Source: SCGC-AAA076-P13 sp964613455 (GTDB lineage Bacteria; Pseudomonadota; Gammaproteobacteria; Magnimaribacterales; D2472). From it: 16,429 nucleotides of DNA. Positions 1 to 6,148 of this stretch are shown here, one piece after another. Location: assembly GCA_964613455.1 (NCBI GenBank), contig CAZTGS010000020.1:1-16429 (forward strand), read 5' to 3'. How positions within the stretch are numbered: the first letter of the stretch is position 1; every line of letters starts with the position of its first letter. The translations under genes were made by a program, and so were the position numbers. The notes beneath the pieces are model-generated. The model saw only the letters and a program-made list of their open reading frames with translations, was not told the DNA's origin and searched no databases.

Positions 1-66
1 GTTGCTGAAGAAGCTCCTGCTGAAGGAGTAGCTGATGAAGATTCAGTCAAAGAGGAAGATAAGTAA
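1..66 (+). CDS. rpsB: 30S ribosomal protein S2, C-terminal end (partial)
   Basis: The window opens inside a reading frame that runs 21 codons to a TAA at 64-66. The tail is very acidic and Ala/Glu/Asp-rich (it ends SVKEEDK), like the disordered C-terminal tails of some S2 proteins. The S2 fold itself lies outside the window, so the assignment rests mainly on context: the gene directly before tsf is rpsB in nearly all bacteria. Only two bases separate this stop from the tsf start. In E. coli the two genes are separated by a longer spacer, so coupling is tighter here. What is seen: an open frame, acidic composition and a stop. What is inferred: that it is S2. Confidence 0.8.
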   Translation, partial: VAEEAPAEGVADEDSVKEEDK

Positions 67-68
67 AG

Positions 69-926
69 ATGGAAATTAAAGCAGCTCAAGTAAAAGAATT
101 ACGAGAAATGTCTGGCGTTGCCATGATGGAGTGCAAAAGAGCTTTAGTAGATTGTGATGGAGATATTGAAAAAGCACTCGATCTATTAAGATCTAATAGC
201 GCTTTGAAAGCAGAAAAGAAAGCAACAAGAGTAGCAGCAGAAGGTGTTTTAAGAACTTTTGCTGGGGACAGCCATGCAACACTTGTAGAAATAAATTCTG
301 AAACAGATTTTGCAGCAAAAGACGCAAATTTTATTAAATTTACTGATGATGTTTGTGAATATATTTCTGTTAATAAGGTTAATAATATTTTAGAAGTCCA
401 AGAATCAGAAGTTGAAGACAAGAGGAAAGATTTAATCCAATCTATTGGTGAAAACATTCAATTAAGAAGACTTGAAACACTAGAATACAGTACTGAAATG
501 AATGCAGGCATCTATCTTCATTCAGACTCAAAACTTGCAGCTGTTGTTGTTGTATCAGGTGGCGATGAATCGTTAGCCAAAGATATTGCTATGCATGTAG
601 CAGCATTCAATCCTTTGTGTCTCTCTGAGACAGATATCGACCCTGAGGTTCTTGAAAGAGAAAAAGCTATATATATGGTTCAGGCAGAAGAGTCTGGAAA
701 GCCACAAGAAATTATGGAAAAAATGATTGATGGGAAGCTAAAAAGATTCTTATCTGAAGTATCCTTACTATCACAAAATTTTGTAAAAGATCCTGAAATT
801 TCAATTCAAAATCTTTTAGATAACAAAGAAGCCACTATAGTATCTTATGCAAGATTGAAAGTGGGTGAAGGTATTGAGGTTGAAACAAAGAATTTTGCTG
901 ATGAGGTAGCTGAACAGTTAAAATAA
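69..926 (+). CDS. tsf: Translation elongation factor Ts (EF-Ts)
   Basis: EF-Ts is the cytosolic guanine-nucleotide exchange factor that releases GDP from EF-Tu. The protein has 285 residues (E. coli 283). Residues 1-60 form the N-terminal domain with the family pattern around SGVAMMECKRAL (15-26). The exchange motif is ETDFAAKD at 78-85, so Asp80 and Phe81, which disturb the EF-Tu magnesium site, fall at the same numbers as in E. coli. The second half keeps the core pattern: a His in YLHSDSKLAAVVV, then HVAAFNP, SGKPQEI and the C-terminal VGEGIE block. The ATG follows the rpsB stop by two bases. The nearest Shine-Dalgarno-like stretch is AGGAAG at 53-58, inside rpsB, so coupling to rpsB translation is likely. 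pyrH begins four bases after the stop. Confidence 0.98.
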   Translation: MEIKAAQVKELREMSGVAMMECKRALVDCDGDIEKALDLLRSNSALKAEKKATRVAAEGVLRTFAGDSHATLVEINSETDFAAKDANFIKFTDDVCEYISVNKVNNILEVQESEVEDKRKDLIQSIGENIQLRRLETLEYSTEMNAGIYLHSDSKLAAVVVVSGGDESLAKDIAMHVAAFNPLCLSETDIDPEVLEREKAIYMVQAEESGKPQEIMEKMIDGKLKRFLSEVSLLSQNFVKDPEISIQNLLDNKEATIVSYARLKVGEGIEVETKNFADEVAEQLK

Positions 927-930
927 ATCA

Positions 931-1644
931 ATGTCTAATCTTCTACACAAAAGAATCCTCGTAAAATTTAGCGGAGAGTCTGTTGCTGGTGATGATGAGC
1001 ACGGAATCGATCCAAAAATATTAGATCAAATGGCCTCATCTGTAAGTTCATGCAAGGAACTTGGAGCGCAAATTGGTATAGTGATTGGTGGTGGTAATCT
1101 TTTTAGAGGCGAAAAGCTAAATCAAGCTGGTATGGATAGGGTAGCGGGTGACCATATGGGTATGCTGGCTACAGTTATGAATGGTATAGCCCTAAGAGAT
1201 TCACTTGAAAGAGCTGGAATCAAAACTAGAGTGATGTCAGCCATATCAATGTCTGGAATAGTCGAACATTATGACAGAAGATTAGCTATTCAACTTCTTG
1301 CTGATGGATATGTTGTGATATTTACTGCTGGAACAGGAAATCCTTTTTTTACAACAGATACAGCTGGTTGTCTTAGAGCAATAGAAACTCAATCCGATCT
1401 AATGCTAAAAGCAACAAGAGTAGATGGTGTTTATGATTCCGATCCAGAAGTTTATGAAAATGCAAAATTTTACCCCGAGTTATCATTTGATGAAGCCATC
1501 AATAAAAATTTAAAAGTTATGGATGCTACCGCATTAACCTTAGCTAGAGATCACAAGCTACCTATTAAAGTTTTCAATGTAAATACACCAAATGCATTAA
1601 AAGATATTATTTGCGGTGAAAAAATAGGTACGCTAATATCGTAA
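931..1644 (+). CDS. pyrH: Uridylate kinase (UMP kinase)
   Basis: PyrH phosphorylates UMP to UDP with ATP, the committed step towards UTP and CTP. It is a cytosolic hexamer of the amino-acid-kinase fold. The protein has 237 residues (E. coli 241). Visible landmarks in order are KRILVKFSGES near the N-terminus (phosphate-binding Lys and Gly), IGGGNLFRG, the UMP-binding helix MDRVAGDHMGMLATVMNG, GTGNPFFTTDTAG (UMP site), LMLKATRVDGVYDSDP (nucleotide site) and VMDATALTLARDHKLPIKVF. All key blocks are intact. It lies between tsf and frr as in most proteobacteria, four bases after tsf and one base before frr. No Shine-Dalgarno sequence is visible before its ATG. Confidence 0.98.
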   Translation: MSNLLHKRILVKFSGESVAGDDEHGIDPKILDQMASSVSSCKELGAQIGIVIGGGNLFRGEKLNQAGMDRVAGDHMGMLATVMNGIALRDSLERAGIKTRVMSAISMSGIVEHYDRRLAIQLLADGYVVIFTAGTGNPFFTTDTAGCLRAIETQSDLMLKATRVDGVYDSDPEVYENAKFYPELSFDEAINKNLKVMDATALTLARDHKLPIKVFNVNTPNALKDIICGEKIGTLIS

Positions 1645-1645
1645 T

Positions 1646-2200
1646 ATGAATGAAATAATTAATAATGCTTCGGATAGGATGGAAAAATCACTATCATCCT
1701 TAAATCAGGCATTTAATAAAATAAGAACAGGAAGAGCGAATCCATCTATATTAGATGATATAAAAATAGATTATTACGGCAACTTAACAGTCTTAAATCA
1801 AGCAGCCAGTATTAGCGTTGAAGAGGGTAGGTCTTTGGTAATATCTCCTTGGGATAAAAGCTTAATTCCTGAAATTGAAAAAGCTATTATGAATTCAAAC
1901 TTAGGATTAAATCCAAGCACTTCATCTGATCTTATAAGAATAAACATGCCCTCATTGACTGAAGAAACAAGGCAAGACTATATCAAGCAGGCAAAGGCAG
2001 AAGCTGAAAATTCAAGAGTATCTATTAGAAATATCAGAAGAGATGCAAATCAGGCTGCAAAAGATAGTCAAACCTCTGGAGATATATCAGAAGATGATTT
2101 AAGAAGATTGGAAGATCTTATACAAAAAGAAACTGATAAATTCATAGGCCTTGTAGAGTCAGAACTTAAGAGTAAAGAAGCTGATCTAATAGAAATATAA
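1646..2200 (+). CDS. frr: Ribosome recycling factor
   Basis: RRF acts with EF-G to split post-termination ribosomes. The protein has 184 residues (E. coli 185), so the two-domain L shape is complete. Family signatures are IRTGRANPSILDDI with the conserved Arg/Gly hinge-side residues, the YYGNLTVLNQAASISV segment of the small domain, SLVISPWDKSLIPEIEKAI, LIRINMPSLTEETR, and the long charged C-terminal helix with SVRNIRRD-like ISIRNIRRDAN-type residues (here SRVSIRNIRRDANQ). The ATG is one base after the pyrH stop and has no visible Shine-Dalgarno sequence, so reinitiation from pyrH is likely. uppS follows after nine bases. Confidence 0.98.
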   Translation: MNEIINNASDRMEKSLSSLNQAFNKIRTGRANPSILDDIKIDYYGNLTVLNQAASISVEEGRSLVISPWDKSLIPEIEKAIMNSNLGLNPSTSSDLIRINMPSLTEETRQDYIKQAKAEAENSRVSIRNIRRDANQAAKDSQTSGDISEDDLRRLEDLIQKETDKFIGLVESELKSKEADLIEI

Positions 2201-2209
2201 AGAGCCATC

Positions 2210-2938
2210 ATGGCTAAAATAACTCAAAAAAAAACTAATAGTAAAAGTCTAGATATCGCCATAATAATGGATGGTAATGGCAGATGGGCATTGTCTAATT
2301 CTCTTAATGTAAGCAGAGGGCATAGGCAGGGCGTGCAAGTAGTTAGAGAAATTGTTGAGGAGTCAGTAAAGCAAAAAATTTCATCACTAACCTTATACGC
2401 ATTCAGTTCAGAAAATTGGTCAAGGCCTAAAACTGAGATAGAGGCAATAAAAAAATTAGTCTTGAAAGCCATAGATGATCAATTACCTGAATTAATTGAC
2501 CAAAAAGTAAGGCTAACATTTTTTGGAAGAATAGATGATTTTGGTAAAAGAATTGTTTCAAGAATTAAAGAGGCGGAAAGTAAAACAAATCAAGATAATA
2601 TTGCCCTTAATCTCAATGTTGCTTTAGGTTATGGTGGGCGTCAAGACGCTGTTGATCTAACAAAAGAAATCTCAAAGAGAGTTCTCTCTAAAGAAATCGA
2701 TGTTCTAGATATTGATGAAGATATGCTTAATAAATTCTCATGCGCTCCAATTAATAACATTGATTTATTAATAAGATCTGGCGGAGACAAAAGAATTAGC
2801 AACTTCTTACTATATCAAATAGCATATTCTGAAATAGCCTTCATTGATAAGTATTGGCCAGATTTCACAAGAGAAGATTATAGTGAATGCATTAATAAAT
2901 TTAAAAAAGTGAGTAGAAGGTTTGGAAAAAGAATATAA
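2210..2938 (+). CDS. uppS: Undecaprenyl diphosphate synthase (cis-prenyltransferase)
   Basis: UppS adds isopentenyl diphosphate units in cis to farnesyl diphosphate to make the C55 carrier used for peptidoglycan and O-antigen. The protein has 242 residues (E. coli 253). The catalytic motif IAIIMDGNGRWA holds Asp21 (E. coli Asp26). Next come RGHRQG, the FSSENWSRP loop, a LNVALGYGGR block (E. coli has LNIAANYGGR) and the substrate/magnesium region LLIRSGGDKRISNFLLYQ followed by IAYSEIAF with the conserved Glu. The usual His before the first motif is replaced by Asp. A weak AAGAG lies just before the ATG. A nine-A run at 2226-2234 falls in codons 6-8. The 3' end overlaps the proposed cdsA start by 17 bases. 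Confidence 0.97.
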   Translation: MAKITQKKTNSKSLDIAIIMDGNGRWALSNSLNVSRGHRQGVQVVREIVEESVKQKISSLTLYAFSSENWSRPKTEIEAIKKLVLKAIDDQLPELIDQKVRLTFFGRIDDFGKRIVSRIKEAESKTNQDNIALNLNVALGYGGRQDAVDLTKEISKRVLSKEIDVLDIDEDMLNKFSCAPINNIDLLIRSGGDKRISNFLLYQIAYSEIAFIDKYWPDFTREDYSECINKFKKVSRRFGKRI

Positions 2939-3620
2939 AACAAATCTAATTAAAAGATCAATTACGGCAATGGCAATTATTGCATCAATTATTTTAATTA
3001 TATTACTTCAAAACTTTTGGGTTTTTTCAATAATGATTTCTTTAATTTGCATTCTTGCATTTCATGAATGGATTAAAAATAATTTTGAAAGCCGTTATTA
3101 TTCTGGACTTAGCTTAATATTTTTATTTTGGTTTTCTTCAATTTATTTTGTTTTTTATTTTTCATCGTCACTAGATTCTTTTCCAACTCCCTTCAAGATA
3201 ACATTCGATACTCTATCTATCTATGGCATTTTTCTAATAATTATTTTTAATACTGCAATTTTTGATACCTTTGCCTATATTATTGGGTCAAACTTCGGAA
3301 AAAATTTCATTACACCAAAGATAAGCCCAAATAAAACATTAGAAGGTTTAGTTGGTGGATTGATGGGTTCAGCAATATATAGTTTTATTATCTGCTATTC
3401 CTATGATTTAAATTATTGGTTAATACCAATCTTTATTATCGGAGGTTTGTGTGCATTTGCTGGAGATCTCAAGATTAGTTTTCATAAAAGACAAAGCGGA
3501 ATTAAGGATACCGGATCATTGCTACCTGGCCATGGTGGAATTCTAGATCGACTAGATTCACACCTAATTGCTACTCCAGTAATGCTTATATTAACAATAC
3601 TATTATTTCCGTTGCTATGA
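2922..3620 (+). CDS. cdsA: Phosphatidate cytidylyltransferase (CDP-diglyceride synthase)
   Basis: CdsA is an inner-membrane enzyme that converts phosphatidic acid and CTP to CDP-diacylglycerol, the precursor of all phospholipids. The family signature spans residues 186-212, ending in IKDTGSLLPGHGGILDRLD, so the metal-binding Asp residues are intact. Its third position is His (SFHKR) where the signature normally has a hydrophobic residue. Upstream, the Asp in the FDTFAY segment and PKISPNKT match the E. coli region around GADSGAY and PKVSPGKT. Several hydrophobic helices precede it. At 232 residues it is about 50 shorter than E. coli CdsA (285), apparently lacking about two N-proximal membrane helices. 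The start is uncertain: TTG at 2922 overlaps uppS by 17 bases and keeps the basic residues before the first helix, while the next in-frame ATG is at 2970. The stop overlaps the dxr start as ATGA. Confidence 0.93.
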   Translation: MEKEYKTNLIKRSITAMAIIASIILIILLQNFWVFSIMISLICILAFHEWIKNNFESRYYSGLSLIFLFWFSSIYFVFYFSSSLDSFPTPFKITFDTLSIYGIFLIIIFNTAIFDTFAYIIGSNFGKNFITPKISPNKTLEGLVGGLMGSAIYSFIICYSYDLNYWLIPIFIIGGLCAFAGDLKISFHKRQSGIKDTGSLLPGHGGILDRLDSHLIATPVMLILTILLFPLL

Positions 3621-4771
3621 AAAATATACTTTTATTAGGAGCAACAGGCAGTATTGGGGACAGCGTACTTGATGTAATTGAACAGAATAAAGATAAATTA
3701 AATTTGTACGGAATGACTTTCAATTCTAATTTATCCAAAGCGACTGAAATAGCAAACAAACATTCACCAAATTTTATTTATGTAGAAGATGAAAATCATA
3801 TTTCTGATTTAAAGAAATCTTTGAGCGAAGCTTCAGAAATACTAAATGGCAAGCCCAACTTAAATTTATTAATAAAAGATAAGAATATTGATGTAATTAT
3901 TTCAGCAATTTCCGGTTTTGCTGGTCTCGAAACAACAATCATTGCAGCAAAAACAGGTAAAACAATATTATTAGCAAATAAAGAGAGTGTTGTTGTTGCT
4001 GGAGATCTCATATTACCGCTTGCAAAAGAAAATGGCACAACCATTATTCCTATAGATAGCGAACATAATGCAATATTTCAGTGTCTTGCAGGTGAAAATA
4101 GTACCGAAGATGTTTCAAAAATAATTATTACAGCTTCAGGTGGTCCTTTTTTACACAAGAGCTTAAAAGATCTGGTTAATGTTACAAAAAAAGAAGCTCT
4201 AAAACACCCAAATTGGGAAATGGGATCTAAGATTTCTATTGATTCAGCCACTCTAGTCAATAAATGCTTGGAATTAATCGAAGCTAAATACCTATTTAAT
4301 TTACATGAAAGTTTCTTTCAGTTGGTTATTCATCCTCAGAGTATCGTTCATTCAATAGTTACCTACAGAGATGGTTCAAGTATTTGCCAAATGAGCAATC
4401 CTGATATGAGAGTTCCTATATCTCATGCATTATCTGATTCAAAAAGGCTGTCATTAAATTTCTCTGAGATAGATTTTTCATCATTGAATCTTTCTTTTTG
4501 TAGCTTTCCAGAAGATAGAAATAATTTGGTTAGTATAGCTAGAGAGGTATGCAACTCTGGAGGCTCTCTAGGAACGGTTTTTAATGCAGCTAACGAAGTT
4601 GCGGTAAAAAGTTTTCTCGAAGATAGAATTAAATTTACTGATATATATGACATCATTTATAGAACTTTTGAGGCCATACCAATGTCTAATAATCTAAACA
4701 TAGAATCGATCTATGAAATAGATAATGAATCACGCATGGAGGCAGAGAAGATGGTAAAATCCGTCACTTAA
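3617..4771 (+). CDS. dxr: 1-deoxy-D-xylulose 5-phosphate reductoisomerase
   Basis: Dxr (IspC) uses NADPH to turn DXP into methylerythritol 4-phosphate, the first committed step of the non-mevalonate isoprenoid pathway in the cytosol. The protein has 384 residues (E. coli 398). The N-terminal NADPH loop is LLGATGSIGDSVLDVI. LLANKESVVVAG follows, then the metal ligands in PIDSEHNAIFQ (Asp147, Glu149; E. coli Asp150, Glu152), then ASGGPF, HPNWEMGSKISIDSATL and Glu219 in NKCLELIEA (E. coli Glu231; Cys replaces the usual Gly). HPQSIVHSIV and MSNPDMRVPI complete the domain. A loop between the two metal motifs is about nine residues shorter than in E. coli. The start overlaps the cdsA stop by four bases (ATGA), a classic coupling signal. 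Its place after cdsA is the Pseudomonas-type order. Confidence 0.98.
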   Translation: MKNILLLGATGSIGDSVLDVIEQNKDKLNLYGMTFNSNLSKATEIANKHSPNFIYVEDENHISDLKKSLSEASEILNGKPNLNLLIKDKNIDVIISAISGFAGLETTIIAAKTGKTILLANKESVVVAGDLILPLAKENGTTIIPIDSEHNAIFQCLAGENSTEDVSKIIITASGGPFLHKSLKDLVNVTKKEALKHPNWEMGSKISIDSATLVNKCLELIEAKYLFNLHESFFQLVIHPQSIVHSIVTYRDGSSICQMSNPDMRVPISHALSDSKRLSLNFSEIDFSSLNLSFCSFPEDRNNLVSIAREVCNSGGSLGTVFNAANEVAVKSFLEDRIKFTDIYDIIYRTFEAIPMSNNLNIESIYEIDNESRMEAEKMVKSVT

Positions 4772-4781
4772 AAAATAGATT

Positions 4782-6140
4782 ATGACTGCACTAATTTACA
4801 TAGCTTCTTTCTTAGCACTTCTTGGTGTCCTCGTTACCATTCATGAGTATGGACATTTCTTTTTTGCAAGATTATTTAAGGTTCATGTGCAAAGATTTTC
4901 TATAGGTATGGGTCCTGTGGTTTATAAAAGACTAGACAAGCATGGAACAGAAATCGCTTTATCTCTTTTGCCTCTAGGCGGATACGTTTCAATGATAACG
5001 AATAAACTTATCGAGCTTGAGCCGGAAATAAAGAATCAGTTAACAGAAGAACAGGCAAAGAATACTTTTGATTCAAAGCCTAAGTGGCAAAGAGCTTGCA
5101 TTATGTTTGCTGGTCCCTTGGCAAACTTTCTACTATCTATATTTATCTTTTCTATAATTTTTCTAAACACTCCAGACCCTCAAACTGTCTCTGTAATAAA
5201 AGAAGTTGATAGTTCTATTAGCTTTAAATCTTCTGATCAATTTATTCTTCCTGGAGATCAAATATCCTATGTTGACTCAACCTTAATAAGAGATCCAAAA
5301 GACTTAAATCTAGAGTTGCTATCTTATGCGGGACATACAGGGTTTATAAACTTAAATTTAAAACGAGCTGATATTGATGATTTGGTAAGTGTAAGCATAT
5401 CTGTTGAAAACTTTTTACCAACTTCGGAAGCTCAATCAAATCCAATAAAAGGTCTCGGATTATCTACCGAAAATAGAATGAAGCCAATAATTGGCCAAGT
5501 ATTACCTGAAGGTGCAGCAAATAAAGGAAATATAGAAGCAAACGATATTATTTTAAAAATAGATAACTCAAAAATATATTATGCTAATGATATTAGGACT
5601 GCTATATCCTCAATGCCCAATAGAAGTGTATTAGTACAAGTTTTGAGAGACGGTGAAACTTTGAAGCTACCTGTAACAATAGGGTCCTCTATAGATAGTG
5701 ATGGCATAGAAATTGGAATCCTGGGAGTTTCTTTTGGAACTAGCAGATCTTTTGCCCAAGCTTTTTCAAAAGGAGTTTTTGAAACTTATAACTTAAGTTT
5801 AAAGACTCTACAATTTATTGGGAAGATGCTTACTGGAAATATGGGAACAGATAATTTAAGTGGTCCAATTGGTATAGCTCAAATGGCTGGAGATACAGCG
5901 CAAGCAGGATTGATTCCATTTATGTACTTAATGGCGCTTTTAAGTATCAGTCTAGCAGTTCTCAATTTATTACCAATTCCTGTTCTAGATGGAGGGCAAC
6001 TTACTCTTCTTGGAATAGAAGCAATAAGAGGTAAACCTCTTTCTGACAGAGTGGAAAATTATATATATTCTGGCGGAGCATTTTTAGTTATCGCTCTTAT
6101 GATATTCGCAGTATTCAATGACGTAGCTAGATTCTTTTAG
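4782..6140 (+). CDS. rseP: Site-2 intramembrane zinc metalloprotease RseP
   Basis: RseP is an inner-membrane protease. In E. coli it makes the second cut in anti-sigma factor RseA to release sigma-E, and it also clears leftover signal peptides. The protein has 452 residues (E. coli 450). The zinc motif HEYGH is at residues 21-25 in the first membrane segment. LPLGGYVSM follows as the membrane-embedded beta element, then the segment AGPLANFLLSIFIFSIIF. Two periplasmic PDZ-like domains come next, the second around VLPEGAANKGNIEANDIILKI. A third hydrophobic stretch carries NLLPIPVLDGG near residue 395, supplying the third zinc ligand Asp, and a last helix ends the protein. It starts ten bases after dxr without a clear Shine-Dalgarno sequence. 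No rseA or rpoE lies in this window, so its regulatory role here is inferred from the family. Confidence 0.97.
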   Translation: MTALIYIASFLALLGVLVTIHEYGHFFFARLFKVHVQRFSIGMGPVVYKRLDKHGTEIALSLLPLGGYVSMITNKLIELEPEIKNQLTEEQAKNTFDSKPKWQRACIMFAGPLANFLLSIFIFSIIFLNTPDPQTVSVIKEVDSSISFKSSDQFILPGDQISYVDSTLIRDPKDLNLELLSYAGHTGFINLNLKRADIDDLVSVSISVENFLPTSEAQSNPIKGLGLSTENRMKPIIGQVLPEGAANKGNIEANDIILKIDNSKIYYANDIRTAISSMPNRSVLVQVLRDGETLKLPVTIGSSIDSDGIEIGILGVSFGTSRSFAQAFSKGVFETYNLSLKTLQFIGKMLTGNMGTDNLSGPIGIAQMAGDTAQAGLIPFMYLMALLSISLAVLNLLPIPVLDGGQLTLLGIEAIRGKPLSDRVENYIYSGGAFLVIALMIFAVFNDVARFF

Positions 6141-6144
6141 GTGA
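6139..6144 (+). promoter_or_regulatory. Shine-Dalgarno sequence of bamA
   Basis: AGGTGA lies four bases before the TTG at 6149 and overlaps the rseP TAG stop (6138-6140). It is one of the clearer ribosome binding sites in the window. Together with the signal peptide encoded right after the TTG, it decides the start of bamA: the next in-frame Met lies more than 100 residues downstream, which would remove the signal peptide and POTRA1. Confidence 0.75.
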
Positions 6145-6148
6145 GTAA

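Noticed and set aside
86..457. 123-residue open frame on the minus strand across tsf
   Set aside because: It lies antisense inside a fully conserved tsf; its composition (Ser/Leu/Ile-rich) is what the reverse complement of AT-rich coding DNA gives, with no recognisable motif.
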